Both the position numbers and the translations under genes were made by a program. The notes beneath the pieces are model-generated. The model worked only from the letters and a program-made list of their open reading frames with translations, did not search any database and was not told where the DNA came from. A stretch of 64,000 bases of DNA from Dactylonectria macrodidyma (taxonomy: Eukaryota; Ascomycota; Sordariomycetes; Hypocreales; Nectriaceae): contig JAGMUV010000022.1 in assembly GCA_020744425.1 (NCBI GenBank), forward strand, positions 186,001-250,000. Reading direction: 5' to 3'. This document shows, in pieces, positions 54,676 through 64,000 of the stretch (position 1 is its first letter; every line of letters starts with the position of its first letter).

Positions 54676-56379
54676 TTCAGCCGAAGGCTGACTTTACATC
54701 AGTTCTTAAGTTTTCCCGAATAATGAGGGTTTGGTGCAGACAGGGATAAATAAGTTTCTTAGAATCTGATTGGTCCAAATTTTGTATTGCCGGTCGCTAA
54801 AGAAGGCTGGATTGGTTGGCGGCTCTAGAAAAAGTGGGTACCCGCCCATCTGTCACTACTTCTTTGTTTACTTCTTTGTTTACTTCTTTATTTACTATCA
54901 CCAAATTTGCCTGGCGATCTTCGTTTGCTTGGCCAAGCAACCTTTCTTCTATTATCGATCCCGATGCACCGTATGACTGAGGATGGATTCCGATTCTAGG
55001 GGTAATATGAGCCCTGGATCTGATTTTGGAGTCCATTGCCCGTCTTGCAACTAAATTAAACCAGCAAGTGACTTCATTAGCAGGAGGAAATCTGCCAATC
55101 AAACTACAACCTGCCTGGAATGCCGGGACTAGCGCAATTCCGAGGTAACTGACATCATTAGTATAGTCTATATGCCCCCCTAACCTGATCAAGCGTGCCA
55201 GGTCCAAAGGTGCGGTCCTGATATTAAGGAACCTGGCCGTCTGTCCTTCCTCAGCTGAGAGATCTGCCCTAAAAAGAACCGATAGAGATGCTGGCCTATC
55301 GCCTCCTGATAAGAGATCCAGAACCCAGCCTACATCACCACTGAAGCTACAGCAACTTCATACAGCTAGGAGTTTATTCAGAGAGTCAATTAGCCAGCCG
55401 CACATAGTGCTAGGGACTCTAATTCTACTAACCTAATAAAGCACGCGGCGTTTCCGTGCTCTAGCTCCCTCACCTCCCATGTAGCCAACGGCCTATCCAA
55501 TCGCCTCACATTCTGACCCATCTACTGTCCGAAGCAGCATAACTGGTTTGGATTACTCTTACTTGGCTGCTAGGTTCCATAAGGCCAGGAAGGACTCATA
55601 AGATGATCCTTCTAAGGCCGGGGCGAGGGCCAAGCTGGCCGCTGTCTAGCGCGACCATCGTTCACGACGTCGTGCAGGGGAGACTATGTCACTGACTCCC
55701 ACAATATCTTAACTCGGCGTCTTTAATGGATCTGAGGGTCCTGGGGAAGGTATCCTTATGCTGTGGTCCTAGTAAATTATTTAGGCTAACCACGGAGCGT
55801 AGATGGAAGTCGAGATCGACTATAACTGAGTTGGTTTTAAGACGGGGATAGGATAACTAAGGAAGGCAATGATAGGGGATAGTTCTCTGAATCTGATATT
55901 AACGCTAAGGACTATTTCAGCTTACTCCTCTCGCCTGCTCGACTACGGAAGTACCTCAAACAATTAGGGGTAGAGTGTGATTCCAATCCAGGGGATGAAG
56001 ATGAGAACGGCGATAATAGGTCCGTGGATGGGAGCCCTCTTTGCCATTGCTTGCAGCAGCCTTCCGCATAGCTAAGGCGTGGTCACCATAGTCCTGCCCC
56101 TAGTATAGAAAGGCGGCTAAGAAAATCTTAAAGGCAAACTCAATCTTCGATGCCACTATAGCATATTCGGAGTCTAGTGATAATTCCACTTGAAGAATCG
56201 GCAGTCTTTTATGCGTAAGATCCGGTGTGGAATGGCAACCTTAAGGCTTATGCCTTGACCGGTCGTAATAAGGCAATCCTCCACGAGTTCTGGACAAAGC
56301 TGGATAATGACTAAATGCAGTTTTACGGTCGATGCTAAGAGAGTTGGTTTTAGATAAAGATCGATTACAATAGCATTTA
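54676..56379. other. no confident gene; tandem repeat and decayed sequence
   Basis: A 136-codon minus-strand frame at 54797-55207 has no family and is partly made of a 12-bp tandem repeat. From about 55.4 kb the plus strand is RIP-like and probably belongs to the 5' part of the Helitron. Confidence 0.35.
54857..54895. repeat. 12-bp tandem repeat, 3.25 copies
   Basis: The unit is TACTTCTTTGTT, with the third copy having one change. Confidence 0.9.
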
Positions 56380-59300
56380 TGCACATTACTATCGAAAGGA
56401 TAAGAAACGCCGCCCTGACGAGCCGTATTTCTTCTCTGCGGATAATCAGCTCGACTTTGGCCCTATACTGGCCCGGTTGCCCTAGCTTATGCCTACTAAA
56501 GAGTCTTTAATTACTCGCGTTCACGTCTATGTAAATATTATGCTTATATAAGAGCAGCAGTATAAGTATCAGAAGCATATAGTTCACTTTTTCCATAAGG
56601 TTGGCCTAGTGTATAACCAGCTCCTGCTTCTGCTGCAGGAGTTGAACATTATATTACTACGTCCTGCTAATACGTCGTCCTATGCAATTCTTAGCCAGTA
56701 ATTCACCCGCCAGTTCTGTGTCCGCTGCCAGCCGGTTATCATATGGTTAGACTACCTCCGCCGCCATCATCCTGGCTATTGATATATTGTTATTAATGAA
56801 GAGAGGCTGAATTAATTGCCCTAAGATAGCAATGTCCTAGATGCCATCCCCCAGAGTCAGGTAGAGGCTGCGGATATTAGACCTGAGGAAGATCAGGAGG
56901 CAGAGCCTGACCTGGAGGATGAGGCTGCAGTGCCAGACCTATTGGCCAAGGACACAGAGCTCGATGCTCTGCGATCTGTTCTCACTAGAGAATCAGAAGC
57001 TGATTCAGGGCTTTCTATAAGCTTTTAGGCGCAGGCGTAACACGAGCTATGGCTCCCGAATATACGATACACACCCATTAATGAGTTCAATCGCTCTTAT
57101 GCCCTACTCTCCTTAGCATTTCCCTGCCTCTTTCCTGACGGTAGAGCCGACTTTGTTAAACTTTGGGTACGCTCCATTGATTATAAGGATTACGTCGAGC
57201 ATGCGATGCGCTGGCACGACGGGCGTTTTGCACGCCACTCGACCTTCCGCTTCGTTACCTTTAATACACTAATGCAGTTATAGGCATGTTCACAGTCTAG
57301 ATTCTTCGTAAAGTAATATGATAAGAGGCATTAGCCGCTCACGCGAGAGCAACTCATTCAGGCGCTTGAACACAGCGAGGACCCCGAGGCGCAGGCGCTG
57401 ATCAACTCGATCACAAGGCATGCGGTTTCTATTCGCAGTACGCGTCCATTCTAGAATAAAAAGAGGCAGGAACTCGAGGCCTATGCCTATAACCTTGGTT
57501 ATCCTAGTGCATTCATTACGTTTAGCCCGGTAGATTTACACTAGCGGAGTCTCTACTAGCACATGCCCTAGTATAATGACTGGCTAGCCGCTACTAAGCT
57601 AGAGAAGATGGCTCTATCGCGCTACCTATTATAGCAGAACCCTCATATTGCTGCTTTCCACTTCTACTACTAATACTGCCTCTTTTAGGATATCGTACTA
57701 AGCAAGAAGTTTAGTATTACGGATTACTAGGATCATTATGAATAGTAAGGGCGTAAGAGTCTATATAACCACGGCCTATACTGGATGGAAAATTGCCCTA
57801 GAGCTAATATAGAGGATGAAGCCGCTTGTAATGTTTTTACACGCACGTGGGGATTCTACGTCACTACTATTAACCCTGAGCCAAGTAGGACTATGCCTTA
57901 GAGTAAGGGTAATCCGCTGAGCGTAGATCCTCTAAGCATAGAGATGACATTCCTGCAGCTCTTACAAATTGTCAACCGTTACCAGCATCATAAGTATAAC
58001 ACTACCTACTGCTTGCGTGTGAGGAAGAGAACTAGTGATATCGCGAGGGATATAGAGGGTGCTACTGCAGACATCGAGGCAGCTAACGCAGCCAATCCAG
58101 AGAGGGAGTGTCGTTTTGACTTCCCTCATGCCTTGCGGGAGCTGGCCGCAGTTATCAGGAAGGAAGGAAGGTCATACCATATCTTCGAAGCAGCGCGGAA
58201 CGATAGCCTTATGAATCACTTCAATCCTACTATCATCCTAGGCTGGCTAGCCAATATTGACATATCTCCTTACACTAGCTTGCAGGCGGTTATTATATAT
58301 GCTGCGAAGTATTGTAGCAAATCTGAGAAGAAGACTAAGCCTTATTATAAACTTATAGATCAGGTCTTGCTGCATATAGCATACCTTTAGCCCTTATTAT
58401 CCTTCTCCTCTCGCCTTATGAATAAGCTGATTACTAAGAGGGATTACTCAGCATAGGAGATTTCCTACCTTCTGCTTAACATCCCTCTGTAAGAAGGCAT
58501 ACGGATGGTTATTTCTATTAATTGCCATCCGTTAGAGTAATATGCACGTTCGTATCGTGTTGATAAAGATATTAATAAGACTATTAGCAGCTATAGAAAA
58601 TATCTGGAGCGAAATGACCAGCATGAGGATATAACCTACTTTAAGTACCTGCAATCATACAATCTCAAGACGTAGAGGAAACTCGCTGCTAACACAAAGC
58701 AAAGGGTCTTAGCTTACTTCCCTCAATATAAGTCTATAGAGGCCTCTTCCCAGTTTAACGACTTCTGCCGTATTAAATTAATAATGGTTCATCCACATCG
58801 CTCTCTAGAAGAGTTGCTCGTTATAGGCAGGCAGCAGTCCGATTCCTTCATAGCTGCGTACATGCACTGCAGACAGCATTACGATACCCATGCGGACGAT
58901 CATTATGGGGAGCCAGATATAGACAAATTAACAGTAGAGGAGGATGAATTTGAGCTTAAGATCTATGAGGAGCCCATCGCAGAGGAGGACTGGCATGAAC
59001 TCGCCCGCATACTACCTGACCGCCCACTAGAGGAAGAGGATACATTAACATTAATTACGATTAGACCCCTTATGTTAGGCAGTATACTGACGACGGCATT
59101 CTTAGCGGCGACTACTAGAAGCAACGCAAAGCGGAAAACCCCTAGAATCTTAATGTAGACTATTAGCCCTTAGAAGCTCGCAATTCCTTAAATCGAGATC
59201 ATCGCCTAGTATACGACACAGTGATGGGCCACTTCCTGACAGGGGTTCTTTCCCAGTTATTACTCCATGTAAATGGGGGAGGCGGCACTAGCAAGTCATA

Positions 59301-59726
59301 CCTCATCAACCTGCTCTCCGCGCACCTTCAAGCCGCGACGGGCGGGAGAGGGACGCCCGTCTAGCGTGCTACACCTACGGGCGTCGCGGGAAATCAGATT
59401 TCGGGCACTACCTTGCATTCCCTATTGCACTTACTAATTAATAAGGACTTCAAGCCTCTCCTAGCCATTAATAAGGCTTAGCTCTAGAAGAAGCTTAAAG
59501 ATATTAAGTATCTGATCATTAATGAGAAGAGCATGCTAGGACTGCGTCAGCTATCTTAGATCGATGACCGTCTCCGCGAGGCGTTCCCGAATAAGAACGA
59601 AGAGTTCTTTAGCGGCCTGAACATCCTGTTGGTTGGTGACTTCTTTTAGCTTCCCCCTGTGCTACAGAAGCCGCTTTATTACGACAAAGAGGTTCAGGGA
59701 GTAGAGATTAAGGGCAGAAACGCATA

Positions 59727-61586
59727 ACGTACTTAATAAGCGAGTGCAATAAACAAGCGAGTGCAACAAAAATCTCTCAATCACTCTTTCTTCCATTTGA
59801 TCAATTGATTCTTAACCACCAAACATGTCTCAATTTAATAACGAGGCTTCTATACTTCTTGCTCTTCAAGCCCTTCAAAATGACCCAAAATTAAGTCCCC
59901 GACGCGCTGCAAGCATCTACCAGGTCCATTTTTAGACCTTATATCGCCGACAGAAGGGCATTCAATCTCGACGCGATACTATCCCCAAATCACGCAAGCT
60001 ATCCGATCTACAGGAGCAGATCATTGTCCAGTTCATCCTCGACCTGGATTCGCGAGGATTTCCCCCGCGACTGCGTGGTGTTGAAGAAATGGCCAACCGA
60101 CTGCTCGCCGACCGCGACGCGTCACCTGTCGGCAAGCGCTGGGCTTCTAACTTCGTCAGGCGATAACCAGACTTCAAGACGCGTTTTTTTCGTAAATACG
60201 ACTATCAGAGGGCTAAATGCAAAGATCTAACCATTATTCGCGATTGGTTCCGGCTCGTAGAGAACATAATTGTGAAATATGGTATTGACCTAGCTGATAT
60301 CTATAACTTTGATGAGACTGGCTTTATAATGGGCATAATTGCAAGCGGAATGGTCGTTATAGGTATAGATAGGCGTGGAAACCCGAAATCAGTGCAGCCT
60401 GGAAACCGGGAATGGGTTATGGTTATTTAGGCGATCAATGCAGAAGGCTAGGCGATCCAGCCGTTCATCGTGGTTGCGGGCTAATATCACCTCGCTAGCT
60501 GGTACTGGGAAAACAACCTCCTGAGCGATTAGGCTATTGCGATGACTCAAAATGGCTAGACCGATAATAAGACAGGTCTTGAGTGGCTCAAGCACTTTGA
60601 CCGGCACATAAAGAATCGATTGACCGGTCGCTATTGTCTTCTAATCCTCGATGGGCACGAAAGTCACCACTCCGTCGACTTTGAGAAATATTGTGAAGAG
60701 AACGATATTATTACGCTTTGTATGCTGCCTCATTCATCTCATCTGCTCCAGCCTCTTGATGTCAGGTGCTTTAGGCCGCTTAAAACAGCCTATGGTTAAG
60801 AAATTGAGTAATTAATCAGATGCTCTATAACCTACGTAACGAAGACCGAGTTCTTCCTAGCCTTCTACGCTGCTTATGCAGCTGCTATAATAAGGAGTAA
60901 TATTGAAGGAGGTTTTTGAGGGGCTGGACTTGTTCCCTTAAACCCAGAATATGTTATATTAAAGCATGATGTGCAGCTACGGACTCTAACACTGGCTGCA
61001 GAGGAGGTCGGCCTCCCTGACCCTTGGGTCTCAAAGACCCTAAAGACAGTGCTTGAGGCTAGTTCGCAGTCTGAATACTTTAAAAGACGAGTGAGAAGGC
61101 ATTAGAGCAGCTCTCCAGTATCTATCCTTAAGGCGCTTGAGTCATTTTCTAAAGGAATAAAGGCAATAATGCATTAAATGGCATTATTAAAGTCTGAGAA
61201 CCAGATCCTTCGATAGGCAAATGAGACTCTTAGTAAGCGGCGCAGAGCAAAAAGAACCCGCCTACGTCAAGGAGGGAAGATGACTGTAGATGAGGGAAGG
61301 GGTGAGATAGATTAGAGAGATGTTGATGCATAGGTAGCAGCTGAATCGTCGAGAAGTGGTAGTCGAAGGAGGTTGGCGATGCTGAGGGAAAGGCGCTGTG
61401 GAACTTGTAGAAAGGCTGGTCATAATGCAAGGACCTGTCAGGCTGTAATTGAGACCTCTGGAGATGAGGATAGCGATTAGTTTTAATTGATTGAATGGTT
61501 TGTTGTGTTTTTATTGAAGTTTTAATTTTAAAGGTTGAGAAAAGTGTTACACTCGCTTGTTTGTTGCACTCGCTTATCAAGTACGT
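59727..61586 (+). mobile_element. pogo/Fot element (copy 3), 1,860 bp, RIP-damaged
   Basis: The inverted ends of about 50 bp start ACGTACTTRATAAGCG, flanked by TA at 59725-59726 and 61587-61588. Deleting the element and one TA restores the Helitron frame exactly (GRNA joined to YRRFDKSVFL), which proves the insertion site. Ends have two inner copies of CAAGCGAGTGCAAC-type sequence. Confidence 0.92.
59825..61480 (+). pseudogene. pogo/Fot transposase, about fifteen stops
   Basis: A frame of 551 codons from ATG 59825 to TAG 61478-61480, with no length change relative to copy 2. It keeps QALQNDPKLSPRRAASIYQV (helix-turn-helix), NFDETGFIMG (first D intact here), LLILDGHESHHSVDFEKYC (second D intact) and a zinc knuckle CGTCRKAGHNARTC. 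Stops are mostly TAG in place of CAG or TGG. Less catalytic damage than copy 2 but still untranslatable. Confidence 0.9.
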
Positions 61587-62571
61587 TATAGGCGATTCGA
61601 TAAATCGGTCTTCTTAAAAGTTATCCAGCAGCAGCGTGGCGACGATCAGGAGGCATTCCGCCTAGCTCTCGGGGAATTGCGGTTGCTTCAACTATCTGTG
61701 GAGTCCTGGAAGGTCCTTTCCAGCCGCGTACAGGCAAAACTAGACGATCAAGAGGTCACAAGGTTTATCAACGCCTTACGAGTATACGCCACTAAAGATA
61801 GGGTGAACGAATATAACCACTATCACCTCGACCGCCTCAGCCGGCCAGTCATCCGGGTCATGGCTAAGAACGTCGGCCCCGGCGCGGCTACTGCGCCTGA
61901 TGACAAGGCGGGCAACCTTGCGAAGCAGATCCCCATATGCATTGGCTCCCGTCTGATGCTGACGTCCAACCTTTGGCAGCCAGTTGGCCTCTGCAACGGC
62001 GCTCGCAGCACAGTTTACGATATCGGCTGGGCACCTGGGGCCGACCCCATCCAAGACCCTCCCGGTGTTATCATGATGGAGTTTGACAAATATAGCGGAC
62101 CGGTATTCCTGACCACCGCTGATAGCAGGAAGATTGTCCCGATTCTCCCAGTGGAGAGGGACTTCCTCATCGGGGCCACTCTCTGCGCTCACACCCAGTT
62201 TCCCCTGATCGTATGCTACGCAATTACTATGCACAAATCACAAAGCATTACCGAAGACATGATAGTTACAGATCTGTCCTGCCGGGACTTTTAGACTGGT
62301 TTAAGCTACGTAGCTGTCTCTCGCGTAAAAACACTCGAGGGTCTGATGTTGGATGCACTATTTGATCATAATCACCTGGTCTACGGGTCTCCCCCAGATA
62401 GCATGAAGATAAAGATGAGGGATCAGGAGCTTCAGAAACGATAGGTGCTCATATGGAATCCGTATATGTCATATAATACTAATAATGGCCATGGCAATGG
62501 ATTAGTACGTAGATAATGTAGTAGTAGTAATAGCTTCCCGGTCCGCGGACACACAGCCTTCGGCTGAGGCT

Positions 62572-62610
62572 ACCCCATGCACCCCATCGCCGCTCCAATG
62601 TGCATAGGGT
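62572..62610. other. hairpin-forming sequence 3' of the Helitron
   Basis: ACCCCATGCAC and GTGCATAGGGT form an 11-bp stem with one mismatch around a 17-base loop, 128 bases past the Helitron stop codon. It could be the subterminal hairpin, but no CTRR end follows at the usual distance. Confidence 0.4.
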
Positions 62611-62763
62611 GACGTAGTATTTTATAAGTAGCGTAAGGTCTTTATATACCGGTAAATATCAACAAATAAATACAGTAAAGACAATTCTAATCTAAAAGAC
62701 GCCGCCGATCGCTCAGGCGCCGAGTATCGTCCACTAGCTATTATCCTTCCTCCGTTGGGGTGC

Positions 62764-63396
62764 CTAGAGCATGATGACACTGGCGATGCCAGCAACGGCG
62801 AGGGCGATGCCGGCGTTGATGGAGGTGACGCCGGCACCGTTGTCGTTGACCTTGTTAGAGGAGTCGTCGTCCTCATCATCGGACGAGGAGTCAGCGTTGG
62901 AGTCGTCAGACGAGGAAGAGCCACCTGTCGCAGAAGCGTCAGATGAGGAAGAGCTACCGGTCGGAGAAGCGTCAGACGAGGAAGAGCTACCGGTCGGAGA
63001 AGCCCACTGCGCGTCGCAGCTGGCGATGTACTTGGTCGCGGAATAGAGCTCCTCGCTGGCCTCGGGGACGTCGCTGCAGACCACGAGAAGCTTGGAGATA
63101 CCCTCCTTCTGGTCGCTGTACCAGGAGACCATGGAGGAGGCCCACGAGGTGTACTCTTCGGCGAACGAGCCGGTGATGGTAGGGATCTCGCAGGGGACGG
63201 CGGTGAAGTCGGTGGCCTGGGTCTGGGTGCTGAGGAACTGGGCGAGAGAGGAGCCAGGAGTAGGGGTGTTCATCAAAAGCAGCTCCAGGTAGACTGAGGT
63301 GCACTCCGCAGCATCGCGCTTCTCCAGGCGATCGACAGGAGGGTGAGTGGCAGTGACAATGGTCGCCCCGGCAGCGAGGAGAATAGCAGATCGCAT
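62764..63396 (-). CDS. secreted, probably GPI-anchored Ser/Asp-rich protein
   Basis: I start at ATG 63396 (MRSAILLAAGATIVTATHPP) because it begins a signal peptide; the longer frame starts upstream without an ATG that makes sense. This gives 210 aa. VDRLEKRD contains a Kex2-like KR site. The core has four Cys (CTSVYL, PCEIPTIT, VVCSDVPEA, ASCDAQW). Then come tandem 11-residue repeats of the type SPTGSSSSSDA, an acidic DDEDDDSS stretch, and a C-terminal hydrophobic end GIALAVAGIASVIML after NDNGAGVTSIN, a typical GPI-attachment signal. Small cell-surface proteins of this layout occur widely in fungi, including infection-stage proteins; the function is unknown. Repeat number may vary between strains. 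Confidence 0.82.
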   Translation of the reverse strand: MRSAILLAAGATIVTATHPPVDRLEKRDAAECTSVYLELLLMNTPTPGSSLAQFLSTQTQATDFTAVPCEIPTITGSFAEEYTSWASSMVSWYSDQKEGISKLLVVCSDVPEASEELYSATKYIASCDAQWASPTGSSSSSDASPTGSSSSSDASATGGSSSSDDSNADSSSDDEDDDSSNKVNDNGAGVTSINAGIALAVAGIASVIML

Positions 63397-64000
63397 TTTT
63401 GCGGATAAAGTGAATTGATACGGTAGAGAACGGACAGGGGTTCTGGCAAAGTGGAATGGAAAAGCGAATGATGAATAGAATGATTCCAACAACCGTCAAG
63501 CGGCGAACGGCAGCATTTAAGCTTGTTCTAACTCTAACCCACCCCCTATCCATGCTTCAATAGCAATGTATTCAAGCCTCAAAGGATGAATAGCTGAGTA
63601 TCATGGTGCAAGGGTCACACAGAGGCTATTCCCCTCCTGTGGGGATGAAATTCCCTCATAGGTCGAGATGAGGCAAAACACGCCCACAAAATAAGCCTCT
63701 CCGCCACATCATGGTGCCAGCTAGGGGTAGCGCGGCTCTCTTTTTCGGCTCATCAAACCAATGTGCCCTCAACCCGTTTCACTGAATCCGCTAGCTGCTT
63801 ACTTTAGAGTCAGCTTCTGGAAAGTTTGGTAAATGGCTTATCGAGGTCTTTATATAAAGTCCCGCATCTTAACTAGGGATAGTTACCAGCACCACATCCA
63901 GGGTGAATGAGGTACTTTGATGGAACAACTTGCAGGTCGTAGTTGCGAATCAATGCCATCTAAGTAACCAACCTGTTAAGCTATGCCTTCTATTGACGGT
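63397..64000. promoter_or_regulatory. upstream region of the GPI-type gene
   Basis: 604 bases to the window edge without a gene. A TATATAAAG box at 63851-63859 and other promoter-like strings are present, but none can be assigned. Confidence 0.3.

Larger units (their letters stand above)
56380..62444 (+). mobile_element. RIP-damaged Helitron split by a Fot element
   Basis: The plus strand carries a Helitron RepHel gene: DUF6570/Rep-like N-terminal part (56.4-58.4 kb), linker (58.4-59.16 kb), Pif1 helicase first half (59.2-59.72 kb) and second half (61.59-62.44 kb). The 1,860-bp Fot copy 3 sits between the halves. The start is approximate, and similarity may extend upstream of 56.38 kb. A hairpin at 62572-62610 follows, but a CTRR end was not seen. 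Confidence 0.82.
56380..62444 (+). pseudogene. Helitron RepHel protein, multiply stopped
   Basis: Rep part: YALLSLAFPCLFPDGRADF, HSTFRFVTFNTLMQL, AYNLGYPSAFITFSPVDLH, and SLYNHGLYWMENCP where the first His of the HxH pair reads Tyr. Residues from 57944 to 58390 are open (TFLQLLQIVNRYQHHKYNTT to NIDISPYTSLQAVIIYAAKY). Helicase part: LLHVNGGGGTSKSYLINLL, with Ser where Walker A should have Gly, YLIINEKSMLGL with Asn for the Walker B Asp, NILLVGDFF*LPPVLQKPL, then after the Fot insertion RRFDKSVFLKVIQQQRGDDQ, FPLIVCYAITMHKSQSITED and LSYVAVSRVKTLEGLMLD. Many TAG codons occur in the Rep and first helicase parts and one at 62293. Every lost residue is explained by C to T or G to A. Confidence 0.85.

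Noticed and set aside
54797..55207. 136-codon minus-strand ORF with NKEV repeats
   Set aside because: The repeat part is a 12-bp simple repeat and the rest matches no family; a chance or repeat-derived frame is more likely.
62572..62640. Helitron 3' terminus
   Set aside because: A hairpin is present, but no CTRR and host T follow it at the expected distance, so the end is not claimed.
63000..63553. 188-codon minus-strand ORF over the GPI-type gene
   Set aside because: Out-of-frame shadow with Arg/His-rich low-complexity sequence.
1..64000. CRISPR arrays, tRNA or rRNA genes
   Set aside because: No regularly spaced repeats and no cloverleaf or rRNA-like sequence noticed by eye; a tRNA scan could not be run.

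Overview
The window looks like a transposon-rich, gene-poor accessory region of a filamentous ascomycete (Pezizomycotina). The evidence is introns of about 50-80 nt with GT..AG ends and CTAAC/CTGAC-like branch sites, two HET-domain genes, fragments of NACHT-WD40, ankyrin and HeLo/DUF7580-type genes, a spherulin-like cupin, and repeats whose reading frames are filled with TAG codons where CAG is expected. The last point is the footprint of repeat-induced point mutation (RIP, CpA to TpA). I cannot name the species, and I see no rRNA, tRNA or CRISPR.

Layout. 0-6 kb: the 3' end of a galactose/glyoxal-oxidase-type gene, LINE debris, an AT-hook ORF, an intact HET gene, then a 5'-truncated Tad-like LINE. 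6-11 kb: an apparently intact MULE transposon (44-bp perfect inverted repeats, 8-bp target duplication, one intron) inserted just upstream of a decayed pogo-type transposase. 11-17 kb: a Helitron helicase fragment, an ankyrin pseudogene and a second HET gene. 17-25.6 kb: a 5'-truncated pogo/Fot copy and a long, RIP-damaged Helitron. 25.9-31.5 kb: an island of host genes, namely an 849-aa conserved protein of unknown function, a C2H2-finger protein tail-to-tail with it, and a DUF7580-type gene cut by a Helitron fragment that itself carries a solo LTR. 32-37 kb: another Helitron with a clean helicase ORF, running into unassigned sequence.

37.5-44 kb: an ankyrin scrap, a secreted spherulin/germin-like cupin, a pogo C-terminal fragment, two short inverted-repeat elements, a dispersed 171-bp repeat and a truncated dynamin-like GTPase. 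44-49.6 kb: a piggyBac-like element with one frameshift, an ankyrin pseudogene split by a RIP-damaged 1,860-bp Fot element, and a Tc1 fragment. 50-55 kb: an MFS transporter of the allantoate/nicotinate (ACS) type with four exons, and a NACHT-WD40 scrap. 56-62.5 kb: a Helitron with RIP-type loss of Rep and Walker residues, split by a second 1,860-bp Fot copy. 62.7-63.4 kb: a secreted, probably GPI-anchored Ser/Asp-rich protein.

Genes that look functional are the two HET genes, the 849-aa protein, the C2H2 protein, the cupin, the MFS transporter, the GPI-type protein and the MULE transposase. Many of the broken host genes belong to fungal self/non-self recognition families, so the region reads as an allorecognition-type gene neighbourhood that has been repeatedly invaded by transposons and then mutated by RIP.
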